A DNA stretch of 53,419 nucleotides, taken from the IMG/VR virus record IMGVR_UViG_3300036860_000129, positions 1 to 53,419 of that record; one strand, written 5' to 3'. This stretch comes from a virus. This document shows positions 7,926-15,417 of this stretch, piece by piece; the stretch's first letter is position 1; each line of letters opens with the position of its first letter. The notes under the pieces are model-generated. The model made no database searches. It was not told the origin of the DNA and was given only the letters and a program-made list of their open reading frames with translations. A program made the translations under genes and the position numbers.

Positions 7926-9913
7926 GGCTCCCTCCCACTGATCGCGGAGTCGGATTCCGTTCCTGATGTTGAAGATAGCGGCTGACGGCCGGAGATCGGT
8001 CCGGTCTCCTGACCACTGGCGGACACGGTCGGCTCCCGTCCGTAGACCTGGCCGATCGGCTCGCGTCCGGAGATCACCGTGGGGGTGCCGGTCTGCGGGA
8101 GGACGACCGAGGCGCCGAGAGCGGCAACCGCTACGATCGCCGTGGCGGGGAGGGCGGAAATTCCGGTTAGCGACGATCGGCCGGAGATCGTCACTGCTGC
8201 CGTCCCCGCCAGCGCCCCTGCACCGGCCACCGGTCCGGGCGCGCTCATGAGGATCGCGGCCACCCCGGCGTTCGCCACGGTCGCTCCGGGAACGCTGGCC
8301 TGCTGAGCCGTGAAGCTCACCGGCGCGGCATTCGGAAGCATCGCGAGGCCGACGGCCGGACCCCGGGCCGACACAGAGACCGAGGCGGTACCGGGGAGAG
8401 CACCCACGGCCGCCAGGGAGCCGCGCGCCGTCAGGGTGATGGAACTGGTCGCGGGGAGGACCGAGAGGCCCGCAGAAGCGCTCTGAGCGCTTTGGATCAC
8501 TGTTGCCGTTCCGGGGAGAGCCCCGAGAGCGGCCGTCGGGCTCTGCGCCGTAACGATCATTGAGGCCACCCCGGCAACCACCGTGGCGTCATTGGTGACA
8601 TATCCCTCCGGAGCACCGGCCCAGGGGATCATTCCGCCGTACGGATCATCCGGCAGGAAGAGCGGGACGGAAGGATCAGCCGTTCCCTCGATGACGATCA
8701 CGGAAGGGGCCAGGCCCGCGAGGATGACCGGCGCGGCCGATGGGAAGATCCCGAGACCGGTCGTTTCCTGCTGAACCGATGTAGTGACCGAGGCGGTACC
8801 GGGGAGAGCCCCGAGCCCGGACGTGGCGTCCCGGCCGGTAAAGGTGACCGAGGACACCCCGGCCGTTGTAGCGATCCCCGCCGTAGGAATCTGCGCGGTC
8901 AGACTCACCACGGCCGCGCCGGGGAGCACCGCGATGCCGACCGAGGAATCCCGCGCGGTGAAGGTGACCGAGGCGGTACCGGGGAGACCGCCCACGGCCG
9001 CCTGCGGCGCGTTCGCTGTCAGGGTGATGGAGCTGGTCGCGGGCAGTGATTCAAGGCCCGCAGACGGCCCCTGGGCCACGAACGAGATCGCGGCGACTCC
9101 GGCGTTCGCGGTCGTGGCCACAGTAGTGATCGAGTCCGGCGCTCCGGCCCATGGCTGCATCCCGCCGGTGACATCGTCCGGAGTAAGCAGCGGGGGAGAA
9201 ACCGCGTACGGATCATCGGCTGTGACCGCAGGATTCAGACCGGTCTCGCCCGCTAGCGCGAGGAGCAGGAACGCGCTCCGGGTCGGGATCACGAAAGTGA
9301 TCGAGGCGGTACCCGCGTCCACGATCACGTCGTGCTGCCAGTCGTCCACCCCGCCCCACGGAGCCAGGGCGACCGGATCCCTGCCCGGGAGGAACAGCCG
9401 GTCAAAATCAGCCGCGACCGGCAGACCGAAGAACACCTGATCGATGTTGGCCGTCTGCGTGCTGGACAGACCGGAACGGAGCTGGAGGAACAGACGAGCC
9501 ACACCCGCGAGAGCCGGAGCGGTCTGTGTGGACTTGATCTCGGTCCAGGTGGATGCGGGGACAGTAGTGTCCGGCCCGGTCACAGTGCTGATGAACGTCG
9601 TGTTGTTCGACTGGTACCAGTCGTTCTGTGCGTGCCACACCGTGTTCGCCACGGTGCTGAAGACCCAGAACGAGTACACGTACGTCGTCCCCGGAGAGAC
9701 GACCGGAGCGTTGCCGGTGGTCGTCAGGCCACCCATGGCCACATCGCCCGCAGTGGCGTTGCGTGTGGTCAGGATCGACTTCGAGCCTTCGAGGAAGGTG
9801 CCGGATCCCTGGACGACCGAGGATGCGCCATTGGCGAAATCGGCCCAGTTGCCGATCGAGGTCTCTACCGACTGGTGGTTATAGCTGAGCAGGTTCCCGG
9901 GGATGAGAGCCAC
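7922..9913 (-). CDS. surface/fibre protein: CBM-like head plus ~20-residue tandem repeats
   Basis: 663 residues. Residues 1-165 resemble a carbohydrate-binding (CBM4/9-like) jelly roll: a WADFANGASSVVQGSGTF start, YVYSFWVFSTVANT, and RLFLQLRSGLSSTQTANIDQ. The remainder is built of about twenty imperfect ~20-residue units of the form GLGALPGTASVTFTAR, twice interrupted by a longer module with the PDD-x-x-GGMxPWAGAPxxxxT pattern. The end has SGREP/SGRQP motifs. At DNA level the repeats are also close: CGAGGCGGTACCGGGGAGA occurs at 8381, 8789 and 8969. It probably binds host glycans or decorates the capsid; repeat number may vary by recombination. No enzyme motif was seen. Confidence 0.6.
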   Translation of the reverse strand: MALIPGNLLSYNHQSVETSIGNWADFANGASSVVQGSGTFLEGSKSILTTRNATAGDVAMGGLTTTGNAPVVSPGTTYVYSFWVFSTVANTVWHAQNDWYQSNNTTFISTVTGPDTTVPASTWTEIKSTQTAPALAGVARLFLQLRSGLSSTQTANIDQVFFGLPVAADFDRLFLPGRDPVALAPWGGVDDWQHDVIVDAGTASITFVIPTRSAFLLLALAGETGLNPAVTADDPYAVSPPLLTPDDVTGGMQPWAGAPDSITTVATTANAGVAAISFVAQGPSAGLESLPATSSITLTANAPQAAVGGLPGTASVTFTARDSSVGIAVLPGAAVVSLTAQIPTAGIATTAGVSSVTFTGRDATSGLGALPGTASVTTSVQQETTGLGIFPSAAPVILAGLAPSVIVIEGTADPSVPLFLPDDPYGGMIPWAGAPEGYVTNDATVVAGVASMIVTAQSPTAALGALPGTATVIQSAQSASAGLSVLPATSSITLTARGSLAAVGALPGTASVSVSARGPAVGLAMLPNAAPVSFTAQQASVPGATVANAGVAAILMSAPGPVAGAGALAGTAAVTISGRSSLTGISALPATAIVAVAALGASVVLPQTGTPTVISGREPIGQVYGREPTVSASGQETGPISGRQPLSSTSGTESDSAISGREP

Positions 9914-9939
9914 GGGGCCTCACCTCCGGGATAGGTCGG

Positions 9940-10473
9940 TCAGCCGATCAGTTCCACACCGAAGTGATGGCATGTGAGAGTGTTCGACGCGGAGGACGTT
10001 CCCCAGGTGGCACCCACGGTGATCTGCTTGGCCGTGGTCGTGTCGATGGTGACCGTGGCGAGCGCGGTTTCCGGGATGGGCCGGTGAGTGACGGCCGTCA
10101 GGGAAGTCGCAAGATCGATCCAGCCCGCACCCATGATCGTGCCACCGGTTCCGGTGCTGCGCACACGGCCCTCGTACTCCATGGACCACTGCCAGTTCGT
10201 CGCGCCGGTGGTCGTGGTGATTGCCGAGGTGGCCGCAAGAGCGACACCGGCCACCGCACCGTAGTAGAACCCGAGGAGCAAGGTCGGGGTACCGGTGTTC
10301 GAGAACGTCCCGAACGCCCGGAGCCGGAGCACCTGGCCGACGTCGAGCAGGTTCGCCGGAAGGACGATCTGAGGCACCGGAGAGACATCCGCGATGGTCG
10401 CCGAGGATGCGTAGGCCGCACCAGCAGTGACGTTGAGCGGCGGGACCGGGGCGACGTAGAGAGTGCGTGCCAT
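9940..10473 (-). CDS. structural protein of unknown role
   Basis: 177 residues, starting MARTLYVAPVPPLNVTAG and composed almost wholly of beta-type, Thr/Ala/Gly-rich sequence with a single Trp-rich strand (NWQWSMEYEGRVRSTG). No signal peptide, membrane segment or catalytic motif. It lies in the block of small virion-like genes between the tail-tube candidate and the connectors, which makes a decoration or minor capsid role likely. I do not recognise a family. Confidence 0.55.
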   Translation of the reverse strand: MARTLYVAPVPPLNVTAGAAYASSATIADVSPVPQIVLPANLLDVGQVLRLRAFGTFSNTGTPTLLLGFYYGAVAGVALAATSAITTTTGATNWQWSMEYEGRVRSTGTGGTIMGAGWIDLATSLTAVTHRPIPETALATVTIDTTTAKQITVGATWGTSSASNTLTCHHFGVELIG

Positions 10474-10483
10474 GATCTACTCC

Positions 10484-10975
10484 TCAGACCGTCGCCGTGA
10501 CGATACCGGCCGCATTGAACACAACGGAGAACGTTCCTGCCGTCACGGACTGCGCACCGCCGAACCACAGATAGCAGATCCCTTGGTCGGCCACCGTGTT
10601 CCCTGCGATCACAGTATCGTCGTAGATCAAACAGCCTTCCACGGACGTCATGGTGATCGAAGCGGAGCCGGTGAGGTCGGCCGCGTCGAGCGTGACCGTG
10701 CCAGCCGAAGCCACGTTCGTCTTGGACGCCAGCGCACGGCCACCGGCCACCCACTCGGACGACCCGGTCTTCTCGTTACCAGTGGTCCAGACGCCGGTGT
10801 TGTAGCCGGTCAAACCAACGGCCGCCGTACGGTCCGGGGTAATACCGGACGCGAAAAGTGCGCACTTGATCGTGTCAGTGGCGTATCCGGTGTACGACGT
10901 GGCAACGCCGGTCACGCCTGTGAAGAGCGGGTTCTTCACCCACTCCTGGAAGACGTTGCTCGCGGTCCAGGCCAT
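10484..10975 (-). CDS. structural protein of unknown role
   Basis: 163 residues: MAWTASNVFQEWVKNPLF, then a region with IKCALFASGITPDRTA and EWVAGGRALASKTN, ending in hydrophobic strands (YLWFGGAQSVTAGTFSVVF). The pattern of a short amphipathic start followed by a beta-rich body is common in phage virion proteins encoded downstream of capsid genes. Spacing to neighbours is 10-15 bases, so it belongs to the same transcription unit. Confidence 0.55.
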   Translation of the reverse strand: MAWTASNVFQEWVKNPLFTGVTGVATSYTGYATDTIKCALFASGITPDRTAAVGLTGYNTGVWTTGNEKTGSSEWVAGGRALASKTNVASAGTVTLDAADLTGSASITMTSVEGCLIYDDTVIAGNTVADQGICYLWFGGAQSVTAGTFSVVFNAAGIVTATV

Positions 10976-10990
10976 GATCTTCCTCCTAGA

Positions 10991-11305
10991 TCACGCGAGC
11001 GGAAGAGCTATATAGCTCACCGTGACGCTTGACCCGTTCGTGTTCTTCACGTTCAGGGAACCTTCGTCTCCGCTGGTCGGGAAACTCGTGTCCCGGGGAC
11101 GAAGATCGAATGTGTATTCCTTGTTGGGTAGAAGTTCGAACCCGTATCCCAAGTTGATCAGGTCCGATCCGCCGACCAGCACACCGGTTGAAGCGGTACG
11201 AACGATCACCCGAGACGGGCCGGTACCCGATCCGGTGATCCCCCATATGTTGGTCGTCGATCCGGCGCCCACAGTGATCGTGTTCGCGTTCACCACGCTG
11301 GCCAT
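10991..11305 (-). CDS. small beta-rich protein, unknown
   Basis: 104 residues from ATG at 11305 (MASVVNANTITVG), one base after the stop of the upstream zinc-motif gene; the longer frame upstream only shadows that gene. Sequence is beta-like with a GFELLPNKEYTFDLRPRD turn, as in small head-decoration proteins. No motif identifies the function. Confidence 0.55.
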   Translation of the reverse strand: MASVVNANTITVGAGSTTNIWGITGSGTGPSRVIVRTASTGVLVGGSDLINLGYGFELLPNKEYTFDLRPRDTSFPTSGDEGSLNVKNTNGSSVTVSYIALPLA

Positions 11306-11306
11306 G

Positions 11307-11621
11307 TCACATCGCCACCTTGAGTACTGCCGTCGGTGCAAACACCGTGACGTCGTTCGAGCCGTCCGGCCGCTCGGTGATCACGGACATGATCGGACGC
11401 CCCCAGGCGTCGTACCGGACGATCTCGCCTGCCACGTAGTCCTCGCGGACTACGGAATGCACCCGGGACCGGGATCCGGCCGGAACCATGGGGGCGGTGA
11501 TCCCCGCCAGACCCCGGCACTCGTGGTACCGGTTCGGAACGTTCCCGGGCGTGACCGCTTCCACCGGGCAGTTGGGGCACACCCAACGGACCGGCGGAAG
11601 CGTCAGCAGGACAGCGGCCAT
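11307..11621 (-). CDS. small zinc-motif protein
   Basis: 104 residues from ATG at 11621, three bases after the stop of the tail-tube candidate. It holds VCPNCPVEAVTP followed by a YHECRGLAG segment, a Cys-x2-Cys...His-x2-Cys-type zinc site near residues 13-36, then GITAPMVPAG and a beta-rich C-terminus. Proteins with this CPNC...HxC..L.G..AP.VPAG pattern recur beside virion genes of actinophages, function unknown. Confidence 0.6.
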   Translation of the reverse strand: MAAVLLTLPPVRWVCPNCPVEAVTPGNVPNRYHECRGLAGITAPMVPAGSRSRVHSVVREDYVAGEIVRYDAWGRPIMSVITERPDGSNDVTVFAPTAVLKVAM

Positions 11622-11623
11622 GA

Positions 11624-12316
11624 TCAGAGGTTCGCCGTCGGGTCGGTTGCCGAGGCAGGCGGCGCCGTAGTGGTGATGTTCCATAGCCAGTGCTCGGTTC
11701 CCAGCAGGGTGATACCGGCGGGGAGCCATGAAGCGCTGCCGTTCTTGGCCAGCCACCCGTTCGTGGCGGTCGAGACTGCACGCGTCTCGCCCATGATCTC
11801 CAGTGTGGACCGGGCAAGCTCGATGTTGTAGTTACCGATCTTGGCCGCGCCGACGTTGGGCCACGCGTTGTAGATGTACTGCTGGAGGCCAGTGCTGGAG
11901 CACGCCCCGGAACCGGCGACCTCCTGCCACACCTCCAGGCTGAACCGGTTGGACGATGCACCTTCGAGCAGGGCGAAGCCGTAGCCGGTCGTGGCCGGAG
12001 CCGTGCCGAGCGTGAGTTCCCTCATGCTCGACATGTAGGCCGCGCCGGTGACGTTGACCGCACAGAAGTCGATCGTGAGGTTGATCCTCTTCAGGATCGG
12101 GTCGTCCTTCTGGTTCACGCACAGAGCGCCGGAAGCGGTGCGCTCGAAGAACTCCACGCCGTCTTCGTACTGCGGATCCTGGCCCACCTGAGTGAAGGCG
12201 GAGTGAACCATCTGCATACCCGAGCCGGTACCCGTGACCGGGTTACCACAGCTGTCGAGCTTGACGACTCGGTAAACGCGCCCCTTGATCGGAGCGGCAA
12301 CATTTGACGATGCCAC
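11624..12316 (-). CDS. probable major tail (tube) protein
   Basis: 230 residues. The start GRVYRVVKLDSCGNPVTG and the middle VCNQK-like segment (ALCVNQKDDPILKRINLTID, FCAVNV) match a pattern I know from actinophage tail-tube proteins (RVTxLDxCGxPVxG ... LCxxD...KRxxxxIxFCxVNP). The body is beta-rich and ends in a short Thr/Ala tail. It follows the capsid region by two genes. Odd: tail-tube genes normally sit next to the chaperones, but here eight virion genes and the connectors intervene, so a head-associated role cannot be excluded. Confidence 0.55.
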   Translation of the reverse strand: MASSNVAAPIKGRVYRVVKLDSCGNPVTGTGSGMQMVHSAFTQVGQDPQYEDGVEFFERTASGALCVNQKDDPILKRINLTIDFCAVNVTGAAYMSSMRELTLGTAPATTGYGFALLEGASSNRFSLEVWQEVAGSGACSSTGLQQYIYNAWPNVGAAKIGNYNIELARSTLEIMGETRAVSTATNGWLAKNGSASWLPAGITLLGTEHWLWNITTTAPPASATDPTANL

Positions 12317-12328
12317 GTCTTCAACTCC

Positions 12329-13246
12329 TTATGTGGGCACGCCGAGCTGGATTTGCGTAGCGAACAGGGCGCACTCGAACCCGAGCACGTAGACCTGCTG
12401 AGCCACCATGTGATGCGTGTTTTCGGACCGGTCGAACAGCTCGTTGAGTGAGCCCATCTCGACCGACGCCTGATAGCCGAACACGGCACCGGTTCCGTAG
12501 ATCCACGTGGTTCCGGCCGCCGGGGCAACCCCTGCGGGGCTTGATCCGGTATACCCATGACCGACGACCACCCGGTTACCGGCGTGGGTGTAGAGCCCGC
12601 CATCGCGGTCATCGACGAGATCCCACGCAACAAAGGTGGGAAGCGCCGTGGTCGGGATATGGATCACTCCGACCCCGTGGTACGCACCGGCGAGAGCCCC
12701 CTGAAGCTGCCCGAGACCATCGGCCACATCAGTCGTCGCACCGCCGGAGGCCGACATGTTGGCCGTGGGCTGGAGAGTGATCGACGAGTCGTTGGGATCG
12801 AGTAGGGCCACATTCGCGGCCAGGTGGGGGAACACCGTGGTCTGGGCAATGTTCCCGGTCCGGGTCTTACCGGCCGTGCCGGTCCAGAACGCCCGCTCCA
12901 ACTGGAAGTTCCGGATCTTGTCGAGTGCCTCGTCCGCGATCGACTGGGCATCGATCAGGCCGACCGGGGAGCAGTCGAACTCCGCATAGCAGGCGAACGG
13001 GGTAGCTCCCCGGTTCGTCTGCGTGATGTTGGACGCCATGGCTGCCTGAGCAGTCGGCGATCCGCCGGAGCCGGTGACCGCGATGCACTCCTCGTACAGG
13101 GTGTCGCCGTTCCCGCACCGGTCGATCCACGTGATCCCGTTCTGCCAGTGGTTCGTGTCGGCCGTCGGCTTCTGGACCGCGTCCCACAGACCGTACGGGA
13201 GCGGGGTGAACGTAGGGCTGTCGACGACCACTCGGGGTCCAGCCAT
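12329..13246 (-). CDS. capsid-associated structural protein, unknown
   Basis: 305 residues starting MAGPRVVVDSPTFTPLPYGLWD. It has a helical segment IDAQSIADEALDKIRNFQLERAFW near residues 95-120, then beta-rich sequence, and ends DRSENTHHMVAQQVYVLGFEC. The arrangement (YGL start, Cys-rich segment DRCGNGDTLYEEC, C-terminal xAxQxYVLGFEC) recurs in actinophage genes directly downstream of the major capsid gene. A hairpin at 13270-13301 separates it from the capsid gene, which would lower its dose relative to capsid. Confidence 0.6.
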   Translation of the reverse strand: MAGPRVVVDSPTFTPLPYGLWDAVQKPTADTNHWQNGITWIDRCGNGDTLYEECIAVTGSGGSPTAQAAMASNITQTNRGATPFACYAEFDCSPVGLIDAQSIADEALDKIRNFQLERAFWTGTAGKTRTGNIAQTTVFPHLAANVALLDPNDSSITLQPTANMSASGGATTDVADGLGQLQGALAGAYHGVGVIHIPTTALPTFVAWDLVDDRDGGLYTHAGNRVVVGHGYTGSSPAGVAPAAGTTWIYGTGAVFGYQASVEMGSLNELFDRSENTHHMVAQQVYVLGFECALFATQIQLGVPT

Positions 13247-13269
13247 GATTCACCGCCTTCCCTTGATCG

Positions 13270-13301
13270 GTTCCGGGGAGGCGGTGAATCCTCCCCGGAA
13301 C
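13270..13301 (-). terminator. attenuator-like hairpin downstream of the capsid gene
   Basis: Perfect 12-bp inverted repeat (GTTCCGGGGAGG / CCTCCCCGGAAC) with an 8-base loop in the only gap between the capsid gene and the next gene. There is no run of T, so partial termination or RNA processing, leaving high capsid mRNA, is more likely than full termination. Confidence 0.65.
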
Positions 13302-13317
13302 GTGAGGACGACGATGA

Positions 13318-15099
13318 TCAGAGCTGAGCACCAGCGGCGAGGTCGGCCGTACCGGAACCGGCGACACCGTAGGTGATCGTGTACTTGCGGGACTCGTGAC
13401 CGACCTTGGCGATCATGTGCGTCTCCTCGGCCCATGCCGCCGTGAAGTCGTTCTCGGCATTGAGAACAGAGTCACGGACCACTCCGAGATCGAGGGACAT
13501 GCCCTGACCGTGGAGGAACGTGCCGGGCGCGTAGATCAGCATGTCGACCGCCGTCGGCCACGTGACCAGGGTGGTGACGTTGAGACCGAACTGAGCGGTA
13601 CCGCGTACCTGGTAGTCGCTCACGAACTGGGCCCGCACACCACGGTCCGTGAAGTAGCCACGGAGCACGGAGTCCGGAACCGACTCGCGTTCGACCTTGG
13701 TCCTCCAGCACAGGTCCGCGCGCATGACCGCGAGGATCCAGCGGGGCAGGATCACTTCGAGCACCGCGTCTTCCGCCATGGCGAACTTGTTGCGGTAGTC
13801 GGTCGCGGCCAGCTCAACGCCGTCCAGGATCGTTTGGAACGCAGGCTTGCCCGCGAGACCGAGACCCGAGTAGGCCGTCGATCCGGATGCCACGAGGGAG
13901 ATCAGCCGGGCGTTGATCGCGTGCGCGTAGGCCATGCGAAGCAGGCGGAGGAAGTTCTGCGTCTGCTCGGGGTATGCCGAGTCCGTGAGGTTGCCCGCCG
14001 TCAGGGTGAGGCCGTACGCCTCAAGACGCCCCGAGGTGAACGAGGAGCAGGGAACGCGGAGGGTCGGCTTGTTGACCGAGCCGGTGACGGTGAGGATGTC
14101 GTCCGTTTCGGACCACAGCCACGGGTCGGAAGTGTTCGCGAAGCTGAACGCGAAGCCACCGAAACCGGATGCCGGGTTCGAGCCACCGGCCTGGAAGAAC
14201 ACGTCACCGATCGCCGGGCTGACCGGCCACTGGAGACCGCCGCGCGTGACGCCGACGGTGGGCAGGTCGAGCAGGCCCGTGGGCTCATCCGCGATGTTGA
14301 AGAAGTTGTAGCGGATCTCGTTCGGTGCACACCAGCCACCGGCCGCCGTCAGTGCCGGAGAATCCGGCTCTGACATCATGGCGTCGATCTTCTCCTGGAG
14401 CACATACGGATTGGTGTTCATGTCCGCCGTGTGACGGAACTCGTTCGAGATCGTCGCCACCTTGTGGCGCGGCGCGCTGTTGCCGAGCTGGGTGGTCGGG
14501 ATGTCGTTCGCCATCCGCGTGAACGCAGCGCCGAGACCTTCGAGTGAGGTCAGCGCGTTGCCGGTACCGGCCGCCGTGACAGCGAGCTTCGCCTCCGGCG
14601 CCTTTACCTTGGGAGCCGCCTGCTGAGTGGCTCCGAGGGAGGCCGCCGCGCGCTCCGTGACCTGGGTGAAGCTGGCCGAACGATTCTGCCCGAACATCTT
14701 CGTGAACGCGTCCGTGACACCGCGTGCCGCTGCCGCCGCGATCGCCTCGTCGTGCTCCAGGTCGGACCGGGCTGCCTGTACGGCCGCCTCGGGAGTGCCC
14801 TCGGCCGGACCGTTGATCGACTCGTTGATCTCGTTGATCACGCGCTCGGCCTTGAGCTTTGCGGCTGCGGCCGTGTTCTTGGCGCGGACCTCACGGGCTG
14901 CCTGCTCGGCCTTGACCTTGCTCAGGCCGTCGCGCAGCTCGAACGCGTACGTGAGGTCGGCCTCTTCGTAGTTGCCGGGACCCTTGTCGCGGACCTCGTT
15001 GAACGCCGCGAGAACCTGATCGTGCAGTTCCTGAAGTTCGGCGTCACCGAGCGGAATCAGGTCACCCGGGACAGTGATGCGTTCGAGCGGCTCGGGCAC
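13318..15099 (-). CDS. major capsid protein, HK97-fold type, with N-terminal scaffold-like domain
   Basis: 593 residues from GTG with GGAGG five bases upstream. Residues 1-190 are Ala/Glu/Lys-rich and helical (LHDQVLAAFNEVRDKG; AAREVRAKNTAAAAKL), like the delta/scaffolding domain of HK97-type capsid precursors that lack a separate scaffold gene; the adjacent protease would remove it. Residues ~230-590 look like the shell domain, including EVILPRWILAVMRADL and LIYAPGTFLHG, features of actinophage capsid proteins. No separate scaffold gene is seen between the protease and capsid genes. Cleavage site not identified. Confidence 0.88.
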   Translation of the reverse strand: MPEPLERITVPGDLIPLGDAELQELHDQVLAAFNEVRDKGPGNYEEADLTYAFELRDGLSKVKAEQAAREVRAKNTAAAAKLKAERVINEINESINGPAEGTPEAAVQAARSDLEHDEAIAAAAARGVTDAFTKMFGQNRSASFTQVTERAAASLGATQQAAPKVKAPEAKLAVTAAGTGNALTSLEGLGAAFTRMANDIPTTQLGNSAPRHKVATISNEFRHTADMNTNPYVLQEKIDAMMSEPDSPALTAAGGWCAPNEIRYNFFNIADEPTGLLDLPTVGVTRGGLQWPVSPAIGDVFFQAGGSNPASGFGGFAFSFANTSDPWLWSETDDILTVTGSVNKPTLRVPCSSFTSGRLEAYGLTLTAGNLTDSAYPEQTQNFLRLLRMAYAHAINARLISLVASGSTAYSGLGLAGKPAFQTILDGVELAATDYRNKFAMAEDAVLEVILPRWILAVMRADLCWRTKVERESVPDSVLRGYFTDRGVRAQFVSDYQVRGTAQFGLNVTTLVTWPTAVDMLIYAPGTFLHGQGMSLDLGVVRDSVLNAENDFTAAWAEETHMIAKVGHESRKYTITYGVAGSGTADLAAGAQL

Positions 15100-15307
15100 T
15101 GTGACCTCCGAAGTGAGCCGGAACAGGTGATGATGTTGCTCGGCCGCAAGGTAGCAGTAAAAATCCGGATCACCAAAGATCGTCTATGCTTTGATCGATC
15201 CGGTGAAACCACAGGTCAGGGCAGCAGTGAGCCCTCACGGGCGAACGAGGAGACGCCTGCGAGGGCTCACTTTCACGGGGCCGGACCGACCAAGGCGGCC
15301 CCGGGTC
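15100..15307 (-). promoter_or_regulatory. capsid leader: hairpin and possible promoter
   Basis: 208 noncoding bases ahead of the capsid gene. They hold a 10-bp perfect inverted repeat (GTGAGCCCTC at 15227-15236 and GAGGGCTCAC at 15261-15270) and, downstream on the minus strand, TTTCAC-N16-TAGACG as a weak promoter candidate. AT-rich sequence follows before GGAGG and the GTG start. A separate boost or mRNA stabilisation for capsid is plausible; the promoter call is weak. Confidence 0.4.
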
Positions 15308-15415
15308 TCACTGCTGGGGCTGCGCCGGAGGCTGCTCTCCGCCGACGGGCGGGGGCGGCGGGGGCGGGGGAACCTGCCCACCACATCCGCATCCGAGTTC
15401 TATGACGATACGCAT
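15308..15415 (-). CDS. micro-ORF, Cys-Gly plus polyproline (35 aa)
   Basis: Encodes MRIVIELGCGCGG followed by a run of eight prolines and a Gln/Pro-rich end. The ATG sits just past the stop of the protease gene (a second in-frame ATG overlaps that stop), giving coupling. The Cys-Gly-Cys-Gly pair and Pro tail are not random-looking, and I recall similar tiny ORFs upstream of capsid genes in actinophages. Function unknown; a short unrelated frame remains possible. Confidence 0.5.
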   Translation of the reverse strand: MRIVIELGCGCGGQVPPPPPPPPVGGEQPPAQPQQ

Positions 15416-15417
15416 GA

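Noticed and set aside
9944-10500. Plus-strand frames opposite the structural genes
   Set aside because: All are shadow frames with Arg/Gly-rich composition and no start signals.
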